Shown here: in pieces, positions 39,081 to 46,677 of the stretch
How the letters are laid out: each line of letters opens with the position of its first letter
Position numbering within the stretch: the first letter of the stretch is position 1
Source of the DNA: Peribacillus sp. FSL P2-0133
GTDB taxonomy: Bacteria; Bacillota; Bacilli; Bacillales; DSM-1321
DNA: 64,000 bases
Assembly: GCF_037975445.1 (NCBI RefSeq)
Contig: NZ_CP150254.1
Coordinates: forward strand, 5,454,001-5,518,000
Reading direction: 5' to 3'
Program-made: the position numbers and the translations under genes
Notes under the pieces: model-generated
What the model was told of the DNA's origin: nothing
The model's database searches: none
Seen by the model: the letters and a program-made list of their open reading frames with translations, nothing else

Positions 39081-40505
39081 TTATTTCACTAAATAATTCA
39101 AAGCCGTGCGTAACTGAATATCATTATCTTCATCCTGGATCTTATCCAGAATGGCGGATTCCAGATGTGCTGCGGTTTTAGCGTCCAGTTTACCAGTCAC
39201 ATCCAGGCCAAATTGTTTTTGGAATGCCTTTACTGCGATTTCTGTACTCCAATCATAATATCCATCCTCACGACCCGGTTCAAATCCAAGTCCTTTCAGA
39301 ATGCTTTGGGCATACTGGATTTGTTCATCATTCATATCCCGCTGCAACACCTTCTCAACGGCCAGCTGATGTGCATCAAAATACTCCGGTTGTTTCACTT
39401 TGATTGTCGGTTCGATCCCTTTTTTATGGATCCAGTTCCCTGAAGGCGTCAGCCACTTATATAACGTAAGTTTAATCTTACTGCCATCACCCATTGGTAC
39501 AGCTTGCTGTACTGTACCTTTCCCGAAGGTCTTCTCACCGACCAATGGATAGTCACCCGCCTCTTGCATCGCGCCAGCCAGGATTTCCGAAGCTGAGGCG
39601 CTGCCTTTATCCGTCAAGACCGCGATGGGATAACTTTTCGCTTTCTTAAGGCTTGTAAAAAACGATTGTGTTTCCCCTGTTCTTTCCGCAATTTGCAAAT
39701 AGGGTTTGTCTTTCGTGATAAACTCGCCAAGAATCGTTTCCACACTGGAAAGAAGGCCGCCTGGATTGCCGCGTACATCTATGACCAAGCCCTTGATTCC
39801 CTGCTTTTCCAGCTCCTTCAACTGCTTTTTGAAATCAGTCGCAGTATTTTCCGAGAATGTGGTCAACTCGATATAACCGATTTGTTCTCCGGTGACTTCC
39901 TTAATTGATGAAAATACGGTATCCAACGGGATTTCGGCACGCATCATATTGAATTCTAGCGGATTGTTCACCCCGGCCCGCTTTATTTCCATTTTGACGG
40001 GTGATCCTTTTTCGCCACGGATTTTCAAGCGTGTCTCATACAGATCCAAACCTTCCACACTCTCGCCATTCACCTTAAGGATTTGATCTTTCGGCTTTAA
40101 TCCTGCTTTTTCAGCAGGTGAATCTTTGTAAGGAGAAACAATGATGACCTTGCCATCTTCCATTCCGATTTCAGTCCCAATCCCTTCAAAAGAGGAGTCC
40201 AGGGTTTCATTGAATTGCTTAGCGGTCTCCTTGTCCATATATACGGAATAAGGATCTTTCAACGCAGACAGCATGCCTTGGATGGCACCCTCGACCAGTT
40301 TGGAACCGTCCACCTGTTCCACATACTGGCTTACGATCAAACCGTAGGCTTGTTCAACTTTTGCCCATTCCTTATCCTTTGATATTTCTTGGCTTTCATC
40401 CATTGCTTCATTCTTGGCCGGAAGGCTTGTCCAATATATGCCCCCCACTGCTCCAATGGCTAGTGACATGATGATTGCTAGAGGAAGTACCCATTTTTTG
40501 ACCAT
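39081..40505 (-). CDS. ctpB: S41 family serine protease CtpB
   Basis: The 474-residue carboxyl-terminal processing protease has an N-terminal membrane anchor, a PDZ domain (DSPAEKAGLKPKDQILKVNGE), a protease core with the catalytic Ser in DKGSASASEILAGAM and Lys in KTFGKGTVQ, and a C-terminal peptidoglycan-binding domain (ILKGLGFEPGREDGYYD). In B. subtilis CtpB cleaves SpoIVFA to time SigK activation in sporulation. ATG 40505 (MVKKWVLPLAI, GGGGAT 4 nt upstream) is preferred; ATG 40517 is an alternative. Confidence 0.93.
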   Translation of the reverse strand: MVKKWVLPLAIIMSLAIGAVGGIYWTSLPAKNEAMDESQEISKDKEWAKVEQAYGLIVSQYVEQVDGSKLVEGAIQGMLSALKDPYSVYMDKETAKQFNETLDSSFEGIGTEIGMEDGKVIIVSPYKDSPAEKAGLKPKDQILKVNGESVEGLDLYETRLKIRGEKGSPVKMEIKRAGVNNPLEFNMMRAEIPLDTVFSSIKEVTGEQIGYIELTTFSENTATDFKKQLKELEKQGIKGLVIDVRGNPGGLLSSVETILGEFITKDKPYLQIAERTGETQSFFTSLKKAKSYPIAVLTDKGSASASEILAGAMQEAGDYPLVGEKTFGKGTVQQAVPMGDGSKIKLTLYKWLTPSGNWIHKKGIEPTIKVKQPEYFDAHQLAVEKVLQRDMNDEQIQYAQSILKGLGFEPGREDGYYDWSTEIAVKAFQKQFGLDVTGKLDAKTAAHLESAILDKIQDEDNDIQLRTALNYLVK

Positions 40506-40591
40506 ATTTATCCCCATTTCTGACCTGATATGTATTTCACTATATGAAGGGAATGGAAAGAATATGCTTATAGAAAATGGTGACCCCACAC

Positions 40592-40628
40592 AAAAAAACA
40601 GACAAGGAATTTATCCTTGTCTGTTTTT
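40592..40628 (-). terminator. Terminator of the M23 endopeptidase gene
   Basis: On the minus strand AAACAGACAAGGA pairs with TCCTTGTCTGTTT and is followed by TTTTTG. Confidence 0.85.
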
Positions 40629-40646
40629 CCATTGATATATTGTGTA

Positions 40647-42041
40647 TTAAATATTTATATAGTTTAATGGATTAACAGCATTTGACTTGCTATAATTCCA
40701 TGGGCCTTTATGTAGCTCAAAGTGTAAATGCTGACCGAAGGAATGTCCTGTGTTACCCATGATGCCAACTTGTTGACCTTTGGCAACTACAGCACCTTCG
40801 CCTACTTGTCTAGAACTTAAGTGTGCATACACAGTAGTCCATTGCTGACCGCCGATTGAATGGGTAACGAAGACGACGTTACCGTATGTACTTGAGAAGT
40901 AAGAACGGCTTACGACTCCGTCGGCTGCCGCTACAACTGGAACCGTTCCGCTAGCAGCTATATCGATGCCGGCATGCTGTTTATTCCAACGTTCACCCAT
41001 TGTTGAAGATACATATCCTGCACTAGGTCTAGTGAAAGTACCAGATGATACAGCTGGCGCTTGACTTACATTAGACGAAGATTGTGAAGATGACGATGAT
41101 GAGCTGTTGCTTTTTGCACTATATCCTGAAGAAGTGGATTGTTTTTTTGTTTCGGTTGCCTGTGATGCTTGAGAAGCTGCTTGTGCTGCCGCTTGCGCAG
41201 CTTCTTGCTCTGCACGTTTTTTCGCTTCAGCTGCCGCTTTTTTACGAGCTGCTTCCAATTCAGCAAGACGTTGATGCTCTAAGCTGATGGCTGATTTGAT
41301 CGCTTTTTCTTGGGCGGCAAGATTCGCTTTCTCTTCCTCTAGACCCATCTTCTCGTCTTCATGCTTTTTAGTTTGTTGCTTTAATTTCTTAACCAAAGCA
41401 TCCTTTTCTTGCTTCTGCTGTTTTTGCTGCTTTTGAATTTCCAATAGTTCAGCTTTTGCCACTTCTAAACTGGCTAGCTTCGTTTCTACGGCTTTTTGCT
41501 TTTCTTCCAGATCCTTTTTATCCAGCTCATGCTGCTTTAAAATATCGCGGTCGGCTTCAGCGATTGTCGCTACAGCTCCGACACGGTCAACTAAATCCCC
41601 AAAACTGGATGATCCGAATAATACTTCAAGGTAGTTCACGTCCCCGCCAGTCTCTTGGAAAGAAAGGGCCCTTTCCTTCAATACTTCATTACGTTTGGCG
41701 ATCCGCTCTTTTAATACTTTAATCTCTTCTTTCAATGCCTCGATCTCTTTTTTCGTTTGAGTAATTTCAGCATTTTTAGCATCGATCTTTTTTGCGGACT
41801 CGGCAATTTTCGCTTCAATGGCAGCAATTTGATCTTCTGCTGTCATTTGCTTATCCTGCAGGTTATCGATTTTCTTTTCCGTTTCGGAAATATTCGATTC
41901 AACACCCGAACGTTTATCCTGGATGGATTCTTTCTGTTTTTCTAAATTCGAAATCGACTCAGCATAAACCGAAGGTGCCGCTAGAATGCTTCCCAACCCG
42001 ATCATAATGGAGGCATTCATGGCAATGATATTTTTTTTCAA
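40647..42041 (-). CDS. Secreted coiled-coil M23 peptidoglycan endopeptidase (FtsEX-associated)
   Basis: The 464-residue precursor has a signal peptide (cleavage near SVYAES), a long coiled coil (about residues 30-110 and 155-290, rich in K, E and Q), a Ser-rich linker (SNSSSSSSSQSSSN), and a C-terminal LytM/M23 domain. The zinc ligands are all present (HAGID and HLHFE), so it should be catalytic. It lies directly downstream of ftsEX, suggesting that the coiled coil is activated by FtsX, as for PcsB in streptococci, EnvC in E. coli and CwlO in B. subtilis. It occupies the place of a cell-wall hydrolase of a different catalytic class from CwlO. Confidence 0.9.
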   Translation of the reverse strand: MKKNIIAMNASIMIGLGSILAAPSVYAESISNLEKQKESIQDKRSGVESNISETEKKIDNLQDKQMTAEDQIAAIEAKIAESAKKIDAKNAEITQTKKEIEALKEEIKVLKERIAKRNEVLKERALSFQETGGDVNYLEVLFGSSSFGDLVDRVGAVATIAEADRDILKQHELDKKDLEEKQKAVETKLASLEVAKAELLEIQKQQKQQKQEKDALVKKLKQQTKKHEDEKMGLEEEKANLAAQEKAIKSAISLEHQRLAELEAARKKAAAEAKKRAEQEAAQAAAQAASQASQATETKKQSTSSGYSAKSNSSSSSSSQSSSNVSQAPAVSSGTFTRPSAGYVSSTMGERWNKQHAGIDIAASGTVPVVAAADGVVSRSYFSSTYGNVVFVTHSIGGQQWTTVYAHLSSRQVGEGAVVAKGQQVGIMGNTGHSFGQHLHFELHKGPWNYSKSNAVNPLNYINI

Positions 42042-42132
42042 CGTTTCATTTCCCCTTTCAACCCGTTACATCCATGCCTTGTAACGTCTCTCTATGTCTG
42101 GCTTCTTTTGGCTTTCGAGTAAAGATACACTT

Positions 42133-43026
42133 TTATACTTTCAAGAACTTCCTGACGGACATCAAGCTGCCCCATATCCCGATAACGGCACCAATTACGA
42201 TGAGGATGGCCGAAACTTGATAAATAAATGGATTTGCAGGCAGGAAATCTATGAATTTGAACGTGATTTGCGGTGCTGCATATTTATATAGATTGTAGTA
42301 GAGTACTGCTATCAGACCTATCGGAATGATGGAACCGAGGATTCCCAACCAGAGACCCTCCAAGAAGAATGGCCAACGGATGAACGTATTCGTCGCCCCT
42401 ACCAACCTCATGATCTCAATTTCTTTTCTTCTGGCTACAATGGTAATTTTAATCGTATTCGAAATCAGGAACATTGCAGTAAATAGTAAGCCTACAATAA
42501 GAACGATTCCTATGTTTCTAGCAATATTAACAAAGCTGAATAGTTTCTCGACATAGCCTTGTCCATATTTAACACTTTGGATATACTCCAAACCTTCGAT
42601 CTTTTTTGCCACCTTGATGACATCTTGCGGGGATTTCGTTTTGATGACATAAACGTCCCTTAATGGGTTATCTTGTTCAAATGGTTTAAAAGCATCACCA
42701 TTATCTCCTAAATCATCTATTAAATTAGTAAGCTCTTCATCTTTTGGAGAGAAAATCACTGATTCAATGCCGTTCATCTCCATAATTTGCTTACCGATAG
42801 CTTTTATATCGTCATCATTCGCCGCATTATCAATATGTGCCCGAACTTCGACATCTTTCTCCACATTTCCCGCGATATGATTTAAATTCATCATGAGCAC
42901 TAAAAAGACGCCAACCAATGTTAGAGTGACCGTTACTGCACTGACTGAAGCAAACGTCATCCATCCATTACGGCCAATATTTTTAAAACTTTCACGGAAG
43001 TGACGGAGCAATGTTCTAAATTTCAT
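42133..43026 (-). CDS. ftsX: Cell division ABC transporter permease FtsX
   Basis: The 297-residue four-helix permease has a large extracytoplasmic loop after helix 1 (about residues 50-165) that contacts peptidoglycan hydrolases, then three C-terminal helices (IARNIGIVLIVGLLFTAMFL and others). Start ATG 43026 has GAGGTGA 8 nt upstream and overlaps the ftsE stop by 11 nt. The next gene encodes a coiled-coil M23 hydrolase, its likely extracellular partner. Confidence 0.96.
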   Translation of the reverse strand: MKFRTLLRHFRESFKNIGRNGWMTFASVSAVTVTLTLVGVFLVLMMNLNHIAGNVEKDVEVRAHIDNAANDDDIKAIGKQIMEMNGIESVIFSPKDEELTNLIDDLGDNGDAFKPFEQDNPLRDVYVIKTKSPQDVIKVAKKIEGLEYIQSVKYGQGYVEKLFSFVNIARNIGIVLIVGLLFTAMFLISNTIKITIVARRKEIEIMRLVGATNTFIRWPFFLEGLWLGILGSIIPIGLIAVLYYNLYKYAAPQITFKFIDFLPANPFIYQVSAILIVIGAVIGIWGSLMSVRKFLKV

Positions 43027-43702
43027 ATCCGTAATCACCTCGATGTTCATCGCGTACTATTTTTCCACTTTCAATGGCAATGACACGTCGTTTAATATTG
43101 TTGACGATGTCCCTATTATGAGTGGCCATGACAAGCGTAGTTCCGCGTTTATTAATTTCTTCAAATATGTTCATGATTTCCCATGATGTTTCGGGATCAA
43201 GATTACCTGTAGGCTCGTCGGCTATGACTACCTTAGGGTCATTGACAATCGAACGGGCTATTGCAACCCTTTGCTGCTCCCCACCGGATAACTCTGAAGG
43301 CAGCATCCTCGCTTTATGTTTAATGCCAACCAGATCGAGAACTTCCATGACTCTCTTTTTGATTTCTTCTGGTTCCTTTTCAATAACTTCCATGGCAAAA
43401 GCAACATTTTCATATGCAGTGAATGTTTGAAGGAGTTTAAAATCTTGGAATACCATACCGATATTACGGCGGAATAGAGGAACTTTCGAATTGCGGATAC
43501 TTGGCAGGCTAAGGCCATTGACCAAGATATTACCGCTTGTAGGCTTTTCTTCCCTATACATCATTTTGATGAAGGTCGATTTTCCGGCACCGCTCGGACC
43601 CACTACATAAACGAACTCGCCTGCCTTTATTTTCACATTGATTCCATTAATGGCAATTACGCCATTTGGATATGTCTTTTTCACATCTATCATTTCTATC
43701 AT
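43016..43702 (-). CDS. ftsE: Cell division ATP-binding protein FtsE
   Basis: The 228-residue ABC ATPase has Walker A GPSGAGKST, signature LSGGEQQRVAIAR, Walker B VIADEPTGNLDPE and switch His (MATHNRD). Together with FtsX it controls cell-wall hydrolase activity during elongation. ATG 43702 has AGGTGG 7 nt upstream and gives the B. subtilis length; the longer frame to 43759 is unlikely. An extended -10 (TGTTATAAT, 43807-43815 on the minus strand) is the probable promoter. Confidence 0.97.
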   Translation of the reverse strand: MIEMIDVKKTYPNGVIAINGINVKIKAGEFVYVVGPSGAGKSTFIKMMYREEKPTSGNILVNGLSLPSIRNSKVPLFRRNIGMVFQDFKLLQTFTAYENVAFAMEVIEKEPEEIKKRVMEVLDLVGIKHKARMLPSELSGGEQQRVAIARSIVNDPKVVIADEPTGNLDPETSWEIMNIFEEINKRGTTLVMATHNRDIVNNIKRRVIAIESGKIVRDEHRGDYGYEI

Positions 43703-43806
43703 TCTAAAACCACCTAATTTGCTTGGATTATCACTATGTACCAACAGCTTTTTCGACAATTTTCACTGAAATCTGACAGGAATCTCTCTTACTTGAGCAC
43801 AGAAAC

Positions 43807-43815
43807 ATTATAACA
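43807..43815 (-). promoter_or_regulatory. Extended -10 promoter of ftsEX
   Basis: On the minus strand TGTTATAAT forms a TGN extended -10 with a perfect hexamer, about 105 nt upstream of ftsE. The -35 is weak. Confidence 0.45.
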
Positions 43816-43958
43816 TCATATTTTGTCAAATTAAGCATAAAAAATATTACAGTTTCATTTCAGTTAGACATATATCAACATCTATGTAATAATTCCAGGT
43901 TTTGATTGCTTGATAAGGGATTAAATGTGAGTTGTTTCGAGGTTTTTAAGGAGGCTAA

Positions 43959-43991
43959 ATGAAACGTCCTGCTAAGGCAGGACGTTTCATC
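43959..43991 (-). terminator. Terminator-like hairpin after cccB
   Basis: AAACGTCCTGC-CTTA-GCAGGACGTTT forms an 11-bp perfect stem just after the cccB stop codon; the T run (TTTCATTT) is interrupted. Confidence 0.65.
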
Positions 43992-43996
43992 TATCA

Positions 43997-44338
43997 TTAC
44001 TTATGTCCAGCAAGCCATTCAGCGACCATGCTCGCTTCCTTGCCCTGGATTATACCTTTTGGCATTCCACCTTGGCCATTCGCTATGACTTTTTCGATGT
44101 CTTCTTTCGAAAGCTTAGAACCGACCTTCGTTAAATTCGGCCCCACGCCGCCTTCAAGATTCACTGCATGACAGCTTGAACATTTGTTTTCATAAATTTT
44201 AGCGGCATCACCGGCACCTGCCGTAGTCGTTTCATTATTTTCACTTGCAGGCTCTTTATCTGCAGCATCATCGTTCCCGCCGCATGCAGCCAAGGCCAAA
44301 GAAGTACCCAAAACTAAGGCTAACCATTTCACTTTCAT
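43997..44338 (-). CDS. cccB: Cytochrome c-551, lipoprotein
   Basis: The 113-residue membrane-anchored c-type cytochrome has lipobox LAAC with Cys19, a low-complexity acidic/Thr linker (about 22-45), heme attachment motif CSSCH (53-57) and axial Met92 (GQGGMPKG). It carries electrons outside the membrane. ATG 44338 with a GGGGG site gives the B. subtilis CccB length (112). Diacylglycerol modification by Lgt is expected. Confidence 0.93.
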   Translation of the reverse strand: MKVKWLALVLGTSLALAACGGNDDAADKEPASENNETTTAGAGDAAKIYENKCSSCHAVNLEGGVGPNLTKVGSKLSKEDIEKVIANGQGGMPKGIIQGKEASMVAEWLAGHK

Positions 44339-44387
44339 TGAATTTACCCCCTCTGATTTATACCAGCACAAGAACATTATACCAATT

Positions 44388-45254
44388 TCAATCCAGTTTA
44401 AAACCCTCCCCAAGTACCTCCGATGCGTCCATTACAATTACAAACGCTTTAGGGTCAACGAGTTTCACCAATTGTTTCAATTTGGTGAATTCCGACTGGT
44501 CTATTACGCACATCAAAATTGGACGAGTATCATCCGTATAGCCGCCATACCCGGATATGCCTGTTACACCCCGGTCCAGCTCATGTATGATAGCATCCCT
44601 TACTTCCATTTCTTTATTCGTGATAATTAAAGACATCTTCGAATGGTTCAATCCAATCTGGACGAGGTCGATCGTCTTACTTGTCACATATAGCCCTATT
44701 AATGCATATAGCCCTTTTTCAATATCAAAAACGATGGCAGCACTTAAAACGATGATTCCATCAATGACAGCCACACAGGTCCCCAATGACAGATGGGTAT
44801 ACTTATGGAAAATCTGTGCCGCCAAATCGGTCCCCCCTGTGGAACCCTTCCCGCGAAAGACGATCCCCAGCCCAAGTCCGACCATCATCCCCCCGCAAAT
44901 CGAACCAAGCAATGCATCATTCGTCCATGCATCCCAATCCTTTGTCAGAAATACCACTAAAGGCAGAAACAAGGTTCCAATCAGGCTTTTGGCTCCGAAA
45001 TGTCTTCCAAGGATAATAAGCCCCGCAATGAACAATGGGATATTAAAACCCCAAAGTACATAAGCCGGCTCCCAACCGAGAGTTGAATCGAGAATCGTGC
45101 TAATCCCGCTGACCCCGCCAGATGCAACCTGGTTTGGCAGTAAGAATACGTTAAAACCAATGGCAATTATGGCCGAACCGGCAATCACCAATCCATACTC
45201 CAATAACTTTTGAACTAAAGGGTGCTTCTGCTCCCGGTATCTTTTCTTCATTTT
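44388..45254 (-). CDS. YitT family membrane protein (YvjA-like)
   Basis: The 288-residue protein has five to six N-terminal helices (GLVIAGSAIIAIGFNVFLLP, GGVSGISTIL, FRGKGSTGGTDLAAQI) and a cytoplasmic C-terminal DUF2179 domain (HELDRGVTGISGYGGYT, MCVIDQSEFTKLK). This is the layout of the YitT/YvjA/YpjC family, of unknown function, numerous in Bacillus. GGAG lies about 11 nt upstream of ATG 45254; the frame opens earlier without a better RBS. It lies between cccB and prfB. Confidence 0.88.
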   Translation of the reverse strand, partial: KMKKRYREQKHPLVQKLLEYGLVIAGSAIIAIGFNVFLLPNQVASGGVSGISTILDSTLGWEPAYVLWGFNIPLFIAGLIILGRHFGAKSLIGTLFLPLVVFLTKDWDAWTNDALLGSICGGMMVGLGLGIVFRGKGSTGGTDLAAQIFHKYTHLSLGTCVAVIDGIIVLSAAIVFDIEKGLYALIGLYVTSKTIDLVQIGLNHSKMSLIITNKEMEVRDAIIHELDRGVTGISGYGGYTDDTRPILMCVIDQSEFTKLKQLVKLVDPKAFVIVMDASEVLGEGFKLD

Positions 45255-45365
45255 GCATAAGTCTCCTCGAACCATCATTATTATCTAGTATTGGCCGAAC
45301 GAGGTAGAGCATCCCTTTTCCATCCTGTAAATGTCAGCCAGAAGATTCGTTAAAAAGGCAATCAT

Positions 45366-45401
45366 AAAAAAAAAGCCGGACCGGGGATACCGGTCCGACT
45401 G
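45366..45401 (-). terminator. Terminator of prfB
   Basis: On the minus strand GTCGGACCGG-TATCC-CCGGTCCGGC is followed by nine T residues. Confidence 0.9.
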
Positions 45402-45408
45402 GCTGATC

Positions 45409-46507
45409 TTATAATTTTGAACGCAAGTACGCATCAATGAACATATCGATATCCCCATCCATGACCGCTCCCAAGTTTCCGGTCTCCGCACTGGTACGGT
45501 GATCTTTAACCATGGAATACGGGTGGAAAACATAAGAACGAATTTGGCTGCCCCAGCCAATTTCCTTTTGCTCACCACGGATTTCATCCAATTCCGCTTG
45601 TTGCTGTTCAATTTCACGTTGATACAATTTGGCTTTCAGCATATTCATGGCCTGGGCCTTGTTTTTGATTTGAGATCTCTCGTTTTGGCACGTTACCACG
45701 GTGTTCGTAGGTATATGGGTGATCCGGACTGCCGAGTCCGTTGTATTGATATGCTGACCACCTGCACCACTTGCCCGGTACGTATCGATTTTCAAATCTT
45801 CCGTACGTACTTCTATATTGATCGTCTCATCGAATTCCGGCATGACTTCACATGAAACGAATGAAGTATGGCGTCTCCCTGAGGAATCGAAAGGAGAGAT
45901 CCGGACAAGACGGTGGACCCCTTTTTCCGCTTTCAAATAACCATAGGCGTTATGGCCTTTGAAAATTAAAGTGACACTCTTGATTCCAGCTTCATCACCT
46001 GGAAGGTAATCAAGGGTTTCCACTTTAAAGCCTCTTTTTTCACCCCATCTTGTATACATACGAAGCAGCATGGAACCCCAATCCTGGGACTCCGTTCCGC
46101 CTGCACCAGGATGCAGTTCAAGAATGGCATTTTTCGAGTCATATTCTTCACTTAGTAAAAGTTGAAGTTCAAAGTCATTCATCTTTTGTGAAAGAATCGT
46201 GATTTCTTCTTCCAGTTCAGCCAAAAGTTCTTGATCATTCTCCTCTTTCACTAATTCATATGTCAAATCGAGATTTTCATATGATTCATTCAGATCGGAC
46301 AATTGATTGACTTGTTCTTTCAAAGCATTCGTTTCATTGATGACAATTTGTGCTTTTTGCTGATCATTCCAAAAATCGGGATGTGTCATCTCATTTTCAA
46401 GCTGTGCGATTCGTGCCTCTTTTTCATCTAAGTCAAAGAGACCCCCTAAAGTCCGTTAATCGTTGCGCTGTCCGTTCAAGTTCATTTCTTATTTCTGCTA
46501 ATTCCAT
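45409..46507 (-). CDS. prfB: Peptide chain release factor 2, with programmed +1 frameshift
   Basis: RF2 (365 residues after frameshifting) releases peptides at UGA and UAA stops. Translation starts at ATG 46507 (GAGGTGA RBS), runs 24 codons ([13 protein letters not shown]...GSL), meets an in-frame TGA at 46433-46435, and must slip +1 to continue [16 protein letters not shown]. The main frame covers 45409-46434 and contains the catalytic GGQ ([11 protein letters not shown]). The slippage site has the internal Shine-Dalgarno-like AGGGGG, as in most bacteria. It lies downstream of secA, with its own promoter and a leader terminator. Confidence 0.97.
46432..46447 (-). promoter_or_regulatory. prfB programmed frameshift site
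   Basis: The mRNA sequence AGGGGGTCTCTTTGAC holds a Shine-Dalgarno-like AGGGGG, then CTT-TGA-C. When RF2 is scarce, the ribosome pauses at UGA and slips from CUU to UUU, reading GAC next. Confidence 0.95.
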
Positions 46508-46513
46508 TTCTCT

Positions 46514-46564
46514 TCACCTCATTAAGTATGTTAAAAAAAATCCCTGAAGAGGGATTCGCTTCAT
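46514..46564 (-). CDS. Possible 16-codon leader ORF of prfB
   Basis: The frame ATG AAG CGA ATC ... ATG AGG TGA (MKRIPLQGFFLTYLMR) lies 6 nt upstream of prfB. It spans a terminator hairpin and ends in UGA inside the prfB ribosome site. An AGAGG lies 9 nt upstream of its ATG, but that AGAGG is close to the predicted start of transcription from the nearest promoter. It may be chance. Confidence 0.3.
   Translation of the reverse strand: MKRIPLQGFFLTYLMR
46533..46556 (-). terminator. Terminator in the prfB leader
   Basis: On the minus strand AATCCC-TCTTCA-GGGATT is followed by eight T residues, ending only about 25 nt before the prfB start. It could end secA readthrough or act as an attenuator of prfB. 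Confidence 0.75.
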
Positions 46565-46583
46565 TACAAATAAACCTCTTCAA

Positions 46584-46612
46584 ACTATATGCAAATATAT
46601 TGCTTTATGCAA
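46584..46612 (-). promoter_or_regulatory. Possible prfB promoter
   Basis: On the minus strand TTGCAT (46607-46612) and TATAGT (46584-46589) have a 17-nt spacer between the secA terminator and the leader terminator. Confidence 0.4.
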
Positions 46613-46621
46613 ACTAAACAT

Positions 46622-46642
46622 GAAAAGAGGCGGCAAGCCTCA
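46622..46642 (-). terminator. Weak terminator of secA
   Basis: On the minus strand GAGGC-TTGCC-GCCTC is followed by TTTTC. Confidence 0.55.
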
Positions 46643-46677
46643 CACTTAACCGTCCCATAATCATTATACACCTAACT

